Shown here: in pieces, positions 12,217-23,600 of the stretch
Layout: each line of letters opens with the position of its first letter
Numbering within the stretch: the stretch's first letter is position 1
Assembly (NCBI GenBank): GCA_030248225.1
Contig: JASANE010028009.1
Coordinates: 31,428-95,427 of the forward strand
Origin: Trileptium ribeirensis
Taxonomy: Eukaryota; Nematoda; Enoplea; Enoplida; Thoracostomopsidae
Length of the DNA stretch: 64,000 nt
Direction of reading: 5' to 3'
The notes under the pieces: model-generated
What the model was told of the DNA's origin: nothing
Databases searched by the model: none
What the model saw: only the letters and a program-made list of their open reading frames with translations
Program-made: the position numbers and the translations under genes

Positions 12217-13524
12217 TGTAACAGCCCGGGTTTTGCGAGGGATCTCAAACATTCAAAATCAGGCCATAAAGGCCACAAAATGCAATGGATAAAAGGGCGA
12301 TCGGATACAGGTGGAGCGTGGTCCGGACTATAACTTGTGTATTGTTGTTTCGTTGTTATAAAATAAATTCCATACCATCATGGTATTGTGTTGATACGGT
12401 CACGCTCCACCAGCCCGAGGTGCGCGGGGTGACTTCGCACCAAAATTGAATCAAAATACTACTGCAGGGGTATCCGATCGATCCCAGGATGTTATTACGT
12501 TATGAATGATATCGATGCATTAGTATGTAAGAAATTTATATTGGAGCGTGGTACGGATGCGTAATCGAATCGGCCGGGGACAGGGGAAAGGATTTCACGA
12601 TTCTCTTCACAATTTGGCTCAACAGATTTTCAAAGTAGGTGCCCCAGGGTCGTTTCTGATGCGCATCCGTAAATAATTAAATGTGCTTATTTGTTAAGTA
12701 GCACCATGTATACTGTATGTAATACCAAGTGTCAGGATGGGTCAGGGCATTGTGCAGAACCCCACAAAAAGGTGCGTTTTGAGTTTTCTTGTCGATGTTT
12801 TGGGACCTGGGAAGACCTATCCTGACATGCGGAAAAGTAAATAATTAGCTTGTGTACCTGAATATATCATGGGATGTTGCTTCGTACCGTTACTTCGTTA
12901 CTTCGTATTAACAGTTACTTCGTATTTTAGAAAACGCTAGGACCAAGCGACAAGACGACTAACTTCAACTTCTGAGGGGTGTTCTATCATTTTGGAAATT
13001 TTGGAGTATTTTTAATGTTTAGGCAAAAAGGGGGTGATAACACCGTGATCAGGGATCTTTACGGCTTCAAAATTGTTCCTTCGGGTCAACATACTCCCAA
13101 CCCGAAAGTACTTATGGACCCCCGATCCGGCGTTTAAATTCCCAAATTTTCGGGCCCTAAATCACTACATCTCAAACCAAAACTCCCCGATTTTTGGACT
13201 CCTACACCTCGATTGGGTCCTATACTAACTATATTATTGAAAACCGGGGCCATCCGCCCCAACGGGTCTGCGCAGGATTCCCATAACCCAATCGGGACCC
13301 AAAATTTCCCTATCGTGCACGCATTCTTCTGCCTCTATCGGGCCTCCTAGGGTGCTTACACTAAATTCAAGACTCTCACAAGCAGGCGACCAGCCAGGGC
13401 ATTGATATGACCCCGCCCCCGGCCGCCTACTCCATCCTGTTCCTGAAATATGAGCAAAAAAATAACAAAATTACAATACGTTTGAAGCGCCTAAAGCGCT
13501 GATATATTTTGCCATCGTCGAAGG

Positions 13525-13546
13525 CCTCGCGCCGACCAGCGCGAGG
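13525..13546 (+). other. Perfect GC hairpin in the LTR followed by T-rich sequence
   Basis: CCTCGCGC (13525-13532) and GCGCGAGG (13539-13546) pair perfectly around a six-base loop and are followed by TTTTGTTG. The same hairpin is conserved in the 3' LTR at 35956-35977. It could be a structured RNA signal or a protein-binding palindrome; its function is not visible from the sequence. Confidence 0.75.
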
Positions 13547-13897
13547 TTTTGTTGTTTACGCGGCCTCTCGATATTGTGGCCAAAAGTTGTCTGCTTGGGG
13601 CGTTTATCATATTGTTTTGACCATAGTCCGACTACAGCAACACGAGCCCGGCTAATGTGTGTGTATTATTATTATAGTTGTCGCCAATGCTATGGGCTGT
13701 TGGTTATTATGTGCGTGGACGAGCCTGCTATGGTCGCCTTGTTTTGTTAAATACATATATTTTCGGCTCGTTCTGTTTTGTTATATACATCTGTGTTGGC
13801 GGCGGTGACTTTAAAAGTTTTAAATTTAAAACTTGACGCGATTTTGAGAGCTAGAGCACACAGAGAGGAGAGCAAGCAAAGGGGGGTTCAAGCTAGG

Positions 13898-13905
13898 TAT
13901 ATAAG
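13898..13905 (+). promoter_or_regulatory. Probable LTR TATA box
   Basis: TATATAAG lies in the motif gctaggtatataaggagac. The 3' LTR has TATAAAAG at the equivalent place (36327-36334), so the box is preserved despite substitutions. Transcription would start about 25-30 bases downstream, near the conserved accagtcgagaaa, defining the U3/R boundary at roughly 13930. Confidence 0.6.
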
Positions 13906-14022
13906 GAGACTGCCCGATTCCCCGATCGGGACCAGTCGAGAAATATGTGTTTAAGTTCGCCGGTTGCCGACAATTAAAATTGTAGTTTTCGCTATGTTTT
14001 GCTTTTGTTTTAGGCTTCTCTT

Positions 14023-14511
14023 TTAGACTTGCCAGGGCTCGTTTCTCGCCGTGCCCCCACGGTGGAGAGCCCTCCCTGGATCTAGGACTTTCACAATCAC
14101 GCAAGGGCCGCCCTTTGCGGGCTTTGGAGTGTCGGAAGGATGCTCCGCGCGCCCGTAAAGGTCGGACCTCGACAAAATTCGTGAAATTGCATCAAATGGC
14201 TCAAAATTCTGATCAATCGCATCTCGACTGGTTCCCCGCTCCTCGGACATTTTCTTTCTTTCACAGGTCCGAGGAGTGATCAAAATTTCTACTTCAAGGC
14301 AAATGTCACTGTGCAAAATTTCTAGGTTATGGCAAAACTGCTTAGGGTTGTGTTCTACTTGATAAAAATTTTCAACTCCACGGCAAGTGATTCCGTTTTC
14401 GAAGGGGCAATTAAGTGGTGTTTTGAAAGGATTAATCAAAATTTCAAAGGTGATAGGAGTGACAATGGGACGTGGCCGTTTGCATCCTCGGGTGACACGC
14501 GTTGTCCCCAA
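14023..14511 (-). other. Antisense open frame inside the 5' LTR
   Basis: An open frame of about 162 codons on the minus strand, matched by one of about 160 codons in the 3' LTR (36458-36940). The two translations are almost identical, with several Cys residues (CPFENGITC, PRTCERKK). There is no ATG at the start of the open stretch; the first ATG-type start is internal, and the opposite strand is also open in places. Two copies of one LTR will share frames by descent, so this is weak evidence for a gene. I do not recognise the sequence. Confidence 0.2.
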
Positions 14512-15981
14512 TTATCTGAAATCGAGCAGCAGCGTCGAATCCCCATTCGTTCGTTGTTTCTTCTGCTTCTGGTTAGACTCTGATGCAAACGACTGCGGAC
14601 CCGACCGTGACAAAATTTTACTAGGCACTCGTTGAGCATAGCACGAAACAGAGACTGGAGCTGGCGGTGAGCTGAATCGTATTAAAGTTTGGTGGGACGT
14701 GGGTTTTCTAACCGTGCAACTACGAGGAAAATCTAGGTCGGCACCCTCTCCCGGAGCCCACTGGGAGCGAGTTTCGAATTCGGCGAAATGGTCGTGGGCC
14801 GATCCAGTCGCTGTTGGAATTGCATGAACTTCTGGATCTTCCGCCCTATTTCCGCGAAGTTCAAATCACCTAATAGGACCAATCATAGTGGGTCAATAGA
14901 TAAACAACCGTTTAATTGACAAAAGAAAAATTGTGGAAGTCCCAGGAAAATTAGCAGTCTCATCAAAATTTTGTCTGGCTCTTATTTCGGTCAAAGGTTC
15001 CTCAGGGTATAGCACTCGGAAGAGCATGTAGTATATGCTGTACGGTATCTTGTAGGGTACTCGAAACTAATAACGTTACAATATACATGTTGTAAATAAT
15101 TGTTGTATGCCCCAATTGGGCGATATTATAAGGTGTGTCAAATACAAAAACGCATCAATAGTAAAACGATTGAACCGCGTGTCACTTCTGGAAGCAGTTC
15201 GGAAATTTGTTTAATTGTCTAACCACAGTAGTTTTGCCTTGAATACTTCTAGCCTCGGTAAGCGCCCCTAAGGATCTATGAGTCAAGTCAATTTTAACCG
15301 CAGCGAGCAACACCTCCACAACACCACGCCCGCTCCACTACGTCTCCCGGCGTAACCCGCACGCTTCCACTTCAGAGTCCGAATCAGCGATCCTCTCCGC
15401 ACTTTGCATTATACCCGCACTGTCAGGAACGCCTCTGCCGCTAACCTCTTGCAGATAATCCTCGCCTTGCATAGCCCGCCGCCCGGTTTGCAACTCAAAT
15501 AATTAGAATCTTGACACCCAAGGGACTGGGGTCTCCGCCTCAGTGCCTTAACGTTAAAATAAGTAACTAAACTTTGTCACCATTCAAGTTTCATAGGGCC
15601 AGTCATGTTTTACCTAGGATTAGAACGGGACAATGGCACAAGGGGACACAACCTTATTCAGCTATACTAGGGCCAGAGAACCCCGCTTAGGGGATTAAGT
15701 GGATAATGAGGGAAAGGCGAGTCAGCCTTATTACCTGTGAGCAGGCTTAGGGGTTGACTCTCCCTCGGGGGACCTCATACCATTAGACACGTGGGCCAAT
15801 ATAGGGGCCAGGCCGAACACCCTGGTTAACCCGCCGGCAGCCTGCTAAGCTAAGCGGTTCCCTTAGGTCATCGCATAGACCACCGGGGGAGTCGTGGAAG
15901 CCGGGGTTGTCCGGGCACCACACGCTAAGGAGAACAGTGGTGCAGCTGGGATCCCTTAGGGCCAGAACTGGTCCTAGTACA

Positions 15982-17649
15982 TAAATTTAGTGGGGGCCAC
16001 GCCGTGAGGCGTCAATGAATTTTTGAACAAAATAACCCTCATTTTTCTTTGAATCGCTAGTTCTCGGACCTCTCGCACGCCAGCAAGGCCGGCTGACTTT
16101 TCGACCAAATTTGTGGAGGCACCATGTCAAATTTCAATCAATTGATGAACAGCTTAAATCAGTGACTTGTATGACTGCAGTATAGTTAGTCTCAACGAGG
16201 CATTTTAAGTGTTTGCAAGTAATGATGGTGTGTATGACGTCAGCTCATGCGATCCAAGGGTCTGGCGCAAACCTATTCATCTGCTTGACTAGGGCTCAGA
16301 TCAATTTTATCCGAAAGCGCCCATTTTCGGTTTTTGGTCGTCTAACTAGACCCTAAAACAAGCAACAAAATTTGTGGACCGCATGAGTTGATGTAAAATA
16401 TGAAGAACGAGAGGGGTCGAACTGAGATGTGGAATGCTGAGGCACCGTGCAACCGTCCGATGAGGCCGAGGTCGGTTCGCGATGTATTACAACGTTTTGG
16501 AGTCACCGGGTTTTTATTTACGAGTGACTTGGTGTTTATTTAATTGGTATTAACTAGTTTAGATCATAAACGGTGACAGAGTTCGAGTAATTCGCGTGGT
16601 TATCGACGCTGTTAAACTGATATTGATTGACGATACAGCCAGTCGGCGAACATTTGCTGCCCTAGTAACTCTGATTGGGACTAATTATCAAACGCTCAGG
16701 TCTCTTCGGCGTCGTGAGTGATCGCTTGGTAAATTGGACTATCTTGGCGAACATTAAATTAGTGGCGCTACGGTTGTGTGATTATCTACGCAGACGAAAG
16801 TTGACACTATCGACTAGCCGAATTATTGTCACCTTAAAGGCGCACCACACACCGATCATCACTACAGCATCTCGAGTAACTGTTGGCATAACGGACGACA
16901 TCGGGCCTCAGTGGACGAAGCGGACGACTCAGGGACGCAAAAGAACAATAAACGCTGCCGGTTGCACTGAAAGACAATCAAATGATGGTCAGTACTGTAC
17001 CTTGTATGATTTATTAGTTATTTTGTTACTTTGAAATAATGTGTGCGAAGGTACATCGTGGCATTTTGTAGAATTGGCTTAATTTGTAACCGTTTACCGT
17101 GTATGGTAATTGTCGTTTTGGTTCTAAGGCACGTATCTCCGGTTTAAGGTGATTAGCGGATACCAAGGAATCCTTCTGTGAATTTCACACGCATAGTTGT
17201 GAAAAATTCTTTCCGAAGTTACACGCTTTTCCAGTTAACGGGTACCGAAATTTGGATAAGGTGGCGGAGTAGTAGCACCGAAGTGGTCGAGTTCTGTTGC
17301 CCGTAACGAGCCAACTCTCAAAACAATCGATACAGTGTTTTAGCAGTTTCATTGAGCTAACCCCGCAAGTAAAGTTTTGAAACAATAAGGGTTATTTGAG
17401 ACCTAGGACGAACCAGCTGATACACCTGCTAGCAGTGATTTAGCGTAGCGAAAAGTTCACACAACCAGTCACATACTTAAGGAATAGGCACACAGGTACA
17501 GTGAAGTTTACTTGACAGTAGAACTTCCGCTATAAAGTAAACACGTATATTTGATCATACATTTAACATCCGTGCTCAAGTCAGGTTTGAGCTACGGACG
17601 CCCAACAGCTCAAAACAAATAGGGAATATTAATAATTCGGAATTCAAAA
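15982..17649 (+). other. Element 1 leader between LTR and ORF1
   Basis: About 1.67 kb of non-coding leader. A candidate primer-binding site TGGGGGCCACGCCGTGAGG starts at 15991, nine bases after the LTR. It shares the pattern TGGnGGCCACGnCG with the site directly behind the element 2 LTR, which supports it. The longest open frame (16675-17034) lacks an ATG start and is not convincing. The region probably carries packaging and dimerisation signals, but I cannot locate them. Confidence 0.6.
15991..16009 (+). other. Candidate primer-binding site, element 1
   Basis: The site begins TGG, as required to pair with a tRNA CCA end, and matches the element 2 site at 39057 in most positions. The nine-base gap to the LTR end is unusual, since most gypsy-type elements have 0-8 bases. 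I cannot assign the tRNA species. Confidence 0.45.
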
Positions 17650-20600
17650 ATGTCATTGCCAGCGAGCGCAAATAGAACGCCGATTAGCGGCACGTCAGCA
17701 ACAACAAATGTAGGAGGTGGCACGGCCACCACGGCTGGTAGTACAAATGGACCCAGCCCCACTGTATCAGGAGACCCATTAGTAGCAATCCTACAGCAGC
17801 TTATGGAACGGACTACGACAACGGCGCCAATCATACAGGTGGGCGACATCCCACAATTTTCAGGAGCTGACGGACAGGACTTTGAGGCATGGCTAGCCAC
17901 CTACGACAACTTGACGGACGCAAATGGATGGACATTAGAACAGAAACTCATCTGCTTCCCGACTGTGTTAAAGGGCGAAGCGCTTAAGATATACGAAAGC
18001 TTCCCGGACTGCCAGAAACAAACGTACGAAGCCCTTTGTTACAACATGGGTTTCATGTATTCCTCCTCGCAGCGCGACGAAGACGCATTAATCACGCTAC
18101 GCATGCGCATACAGGGAGAACGAGAATCAGTCGCTATGTACGGACTTGACCTCCAAAACCTAGTGGACAAAGCATTCCCGGAGGTCGAAGGCGAACAACG
18201 TGACGCGCTACTACAGAAATTCCTGCGACAAGGACTGAGGAAGGAGTTGAAGTCTAGTGTTATAGGGAAAACCTATCCATCTTTCAAACACATGATGGAT
18301 AAGCTCAAGTACAAGGAGGACGCCATTATAGCGTCCCAAAAGGATATTATCGGAGTGCCGGTTCGCAAAAGCAGCCGGTCTAAAACAGTTAATTACATGA
18401 CACAGGGAGGTGAAAATAACCAACTAGTAGATCAAATACGTGAGGCACTCGATGAGAACAAGCGCACCACAGCCGGCAGCGATGCTACTATCGCTCGGCT
18501 CATTGATCTACTAGACAAGCGTACTGAGCAACACCAGTTAAATGCGATGATGCAAAATAACGGAGCACCGCAGATAGGCGCAAATGCGATACCACCAGCA
18601 ACGCCGGTAGGAAACCAATGCTTTCGATGTGGCTATCTAGGGCATTTCGCTAGGGAATGCCCGTATTTCCGAATGGACATATACGATCCATTGCAAAACG
18701 AGTATACACGCTTAGCCACGCGAGCAGCGCCTAACTACACGTACGGTGCACCGCCACCGCCCGCTATCGAATATGCTAGGCCGCCACCGCAGTACAATAA
18801 TCGTCCTCGCTATCGAGTAGTTGAACCTAGAGGTGGAGCACGCTACTCGCGACGTGATGATTGGAACAATACAGCTAATCAGCGGGGATACACTGGTTAT
18901 GGGCAGCAAGGATACTATCGCCCAGAGCCCGCAAATTACAACACGTATGGCAATGGTGGTCAGACCGAATACTATAACAGATCCCGCGGACGCAGCGCAA
19001 ATGGGTATAACCAGCGAAACAACGGGTATAACCCAACATACGATCGACGCTATGCTGCACCACCCCAACCACTGTCGGCCGAAGCCGCACCGTTTCGACC
19101 GCGCACGCCTAGTAACGGTTGGAATAACGCAAATCAGTTAGGAGCAGTGCCTCGAAATAGACCCGCGCAGGCACCAATACATAATAACGAACGAGTTGAT
19201 CGCCGTAACGCCGGCGTAATGTCAGTGACCAAAGCAGTAGATCCTGAGCTAGCACACCGCTTAGATGTCATGCGACATGAAATGTCTACGCTTGAAGAAC
19301 GCGCAGGAGCTGGCTTAGGCACCCGTTCAGCACAAGTTAACTTAATGGTCACTGAAGATGAAGCAATGCCAGAACAAAACAGCCCAAATTTCGATATTGA
19401 GCAAGAATATCCAGAGGAAATCGAAGCAGAACCAGGTGCATATCAGGTAAATTTATTGCAAACCAGTAAGGACACACCACGAGAATGGTCACAAGCGATC
19501 AGGTCGCGGAGTGGCATAGAACCAAGGCAAACATATGAAGAAGAAACACTTGCATACGGAGAATACAACTACAGTGAAGTACAAAGCAATACCGAACCCA
19601 TACGGCGCTCGGCTTTGTTGTTTCCAACCCCTGGCGCGCAGGGTGTGACCCGAGACCTTGTGAATACTGGTTGGCCAACCAACTTATTTGTATATCCCGA
19701 TAGGAAGTCAGCGCGAGGAGATGAAGAGTACCGAGATACCGAGCAGAGGAGTGAGAGGGGAGGAGGAACCGAGAACCTAATGGAACCAAAGGAACCTAAT
19801 GATCCTGATGTGCCGAGTGAGAAATATGGGAGGTGGCCGTTCGGACTTCGGGGGCCGATTAATAGGGCATCCGTGTCTAGCAATGACCCAAACGCTGGCA
19901 CGTGTAACCCATCTCAGGCGGCTGCACATCGGATGGAACCTAAGAACCTAATGGATGGAGAACCTAATGGAATGGAACCTAGAGAGACGCCGTTCGGACT
20001 TCGGGGGCCGATTAATAGGGGTCGCGTGTCTGGTAATGGCTCTAACGCCGGCACGGTACAACCTGGGGAAGCGACTTTCTGTAGGCTTATTCAAAATTAT
20101 ATATGTGAAGCGGAACCAGAAGAACCTGCGGAGGAACTTATGAACCTAATGGAACCTAATGGACTTGCGGATACCGAGAACCTAATGGAACCTAGCGGAT
20201 GGAATGGATTACCGAGGAACCGAGAACCTAAGGAACTAAGTGAACTTAACCTAGCGGATGCATCCAACTTAACTAAACTGACTTCCACCAATTTAGGGCG
20301 GCCGTGTGAGGCCCCTGTAGCTTTTCAACCGACCGGGGAAGACCGTAAAGGACACTGGTCAGGTGCGATGGAGACCTTCGGAACACGGGTCAGTCCGATT
20401 GTCCTAACTCCGTTCAAAATTCGAAAGCGTATATGTACCCCTAGTATCTTTAGAGGCCGGGGAAGACCGCTCGTGGACACTGGCCAGGTGCGAGGGAGGC
20501 GTCGGGAAGTGAGCTGTCCTGATTGCCCTAGCTCCGTTCAAAATTATAATTTATGTGTAGGATCAAATTCGAATAGAGTTCGGTCCCTAAGTGTAGGAGC

Positions 20601-23600
20601 CGTAGGGCCCGACCAGGTCGGGAGCCGCGGTTATCGTTTGTCGTTGCATAGTAGCTCAAACCGGCAGGTGAATATGTGTGTGCTTGAGTCTGAGTCGGCT
20701 AGAACCGACACCACGGGAATGTGTGTAGAACCGGGGGTAGAGACTGTGCAGCATGTGAGTGAAACAGGTTTAGGGCTACACGGAGACAACGCCGAGCCGA
20801 GTGCCGAAAACATTACAAGCCTGGAACACCACGATAATCGAGCTAGAATCAGCGAAACTATGGAACCTAATGACCATATGGCGGAACCCAATGATACCGA
20901 CGGAGAACCTAGTAACCTAAAGAAGAATTATGTTGATAAGGAAGAACCAGTAGTAACCAGCAAAAGCTCGAAGATTGTGATGATAACACCCATAGTAAAT
21001 AACATAGCACAGAGAACAGACGGAACGGAGAACCAACGATTGGAGAGTAAAACAGAAATTGTAACCTGTCAACTGAGTACAGAAGAAGCCCACGAAATAG
21101 GGATCAACTCGACCGGATCGCCGGTTGACCTGACAAAAGTAATTGAACACGCATTGAACGCACCTGAATCGTTGGGGAATGTACAAACTTTCGGCCGAGT
21201 TAGTATGAATCCCGCGATTAACAACATGGACATAAATTTAGCGGAATCCGAATACCTATTGGATCAAGGGCGTATCCGTATACATAAACAGCAGGTATTG
21301 GACATCATATTAAGGAAATTGCTCGCAGTAGATAACACCAGCGAAATAATAGAGCCCTTGATCTTGCAGGGATTTCCGGATGAGGAACGATTAGTGCTGC
21401 TGGGACCGGATTCAGAATTTGTACCAGCAGTTAAACCGGAGTGTCATGGGAAGTTCCCCCACTACACGCTCGCGCTACCTAAGTTACGTTTCGGGGAAGA
21501 CCGAACACCAATAAGATCACTATTTTATCGGAGGGTCATAGCTGTGTCGGAGCGTATATGCCATGCCCACCAGTTGCTTCGGATCCGAGTAGCTGGAACG
21601 GCCCGAATTGACCGACGGCGGGACGCTGCCGTTTTGTCAGGGCTGTTAGGGTTCGCATCTCCGTTCCTACACACTATGCCGGGGATACACGTTAGCAGTA
21701 GCATGTTGAAACACCTTGAAGGACTTTTGGAGATCGTTGCCCGGGTTATTAACGCAATGAGCATTACACAGGCAATCACAGAAGTGTATCGGTCTCAAAT
21801 TCCTATTCTACAGACATGCATCATGTGCGAGGAACGACACAATACAAATTTTATGCCTAGGGAAGAGTGTGCTTTTATCACCTATCATGGCGAATGGGAT
21901 TACACCGGAAATCTGTCCGCAGACTATGGAACCATCAGACGGGACGGGACAGTATCCATTCGACCAAGTAGCACACAAGGGTTATACACGGCCTACGAAC
22001 TCATAGCGTATAGGGAAGCCAACTTGGAGTTTCTAGAAACCATTATAGATGCGCCGTACCTATTAGACCACCTAGTTACGGAATTCGACGAAACCGGACC
22101 TAAGGTTCCGGTGCAGTCGCTACATCGCATCGTGTACGCTATAATGGCTAACGCCCTTTTCATTGACATGGATAGTAAACCGAAGCGCGAGGAACTATTA
22201 TACCTACGACTGTTATGGTTGCGCAAGCCCGCTCAAAACATTTGGCAAAATGACCCAACGGAAGACATGGACTTAATTCCAAACATGGACCATGACGCGG
22301 ACATAACATTCATCGACGAAGAGGAACTTGAAAGTGAGTTGAGTGCAGTACTCAGTGACGCCAGCGATGACGAATTTGACATGCCAGCAATTGACTCACT
22401 CGACTCTGACGAGCTCATTTCTGAGCTGGGTTTCGCCGTGGGCACTGAAGTTGCCAGAAATGGACATGACGATAATGCTACTGATAGGAGTGACCGGGTA
22501 TCACCGATCAGGTCGGTACGGTCCTCTCCAAACCTATTAGGACAAGGTATAAAAGCTGCGGTCGGATTGCTAAATAAGGGAACTAAAATAATGGGATTGC
22601 TAGTTGCTCTGTTAATCCTTCATCAGTTAGGGCAAACTCACGCTATCGCTACGCCATTCTCAGACCAAGTTGCACGCTTAGGAGCCATGGTAAATCAACA
22701 AGTGGGTACGCTAATCGAACCACAAGGCTTGGTAATAACTGCTTCACAGTCTACCTTTTTACCAATAATTTTAAGACTATCGTTAGATGGACTACAACCT
22801 AGTAGACAAGCAACTGGTATGGCGTGGTGTGTATACACTCCTCGGGGTAAACCATGCTTGGGGAACTGCTGTCCAAACCCAAATTGTACTACCATGCCGG
22901 ATTTACAACAGAAAATACAGGAATTAGAAAGAGAATTAAGGAGCACCTATCAAGGTGTATTGGACACTAGTTACTACATGGCACTAATGCGCGAATATTG
23001 CGAAGCGAACTCTCATCTTTGTGAGGAACCTAAGGTTAGAAAGAAACGATTTCTCGCTGCATTAGCTGGAGCCGCAGGCGTAGTAACAGGATTTTTAGGT
23101 GTAGGTGTAGCGTTCACCAACGCTGTACACCTTAAGGACTTAAATAAGCAGGTGCTAGCGTTATCTAAAGAAATGAGGAACACCTATAATGTCGCTTATG
23201 GAAACTCGCGAGCTATAATGAAACTAACGCACGCTAACGAGGAGTTATACTCATTTTTACATCATGAGATGCAGGTAGTAGTCGCTATGATCGATCAGGT
23301 AAGGTGCCAGGAGCAACGCTATGTAACTGAGGTCCACCGCGAGCTAGTTAACCACATGTTTCGCACTAGCCTTCGATCATCGGTCGACGCTGTCATGGAA
23401 GCCATGATGAGCGGTCAATTATCACCTAAGGTAGTGGACGCATCCACGCTAAAGAACTTATTCCAAAAGAACTCGCAGATATCGCAGAACATTTTAATAC
23501 GCGACCCAGCACTAGCATACCAGTTCGGACAAATCTACCCAGTGCACATCGATCTAGGCTCATTTAAATTTGCTTTCATACTGCGGGTGCCATTAGTTAC

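Larger units (their letters stand above)
12217..15981 (+). repeat. Element 1 5' LTR (3765 bp)
   Basis: Direct copy of 34673-38405. Features conserved in both copies: an 11-bp inverted repeat (ggtggagcgtg at 12310-12320 and its complement at 12401-12411), a short palindrome around 12371-12385, an 8-bp perfect GC hairpin at 13525-13546, and a TATA-like box at 13898-13905. The last 300 bp are GC-rich and would form the R/U5 portion or untranslated leader. A small expansion of the motif ttacttcgt at about 12885-12920 is present here and absent from the other copy. Confidence 0.96.

Noticed and set aside
16675..17034. 119-codon frame in the element 1 leader
   Set aside because: Starts without ATG, no similarity to Gag or regulatory proteins; likely chance in a leader.
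22233..22445. Serine-rich minus-strand frame of 70 codons
   Set aside because: Complement of the acidic Asp/Glu tract of ORF1; low complexity only.
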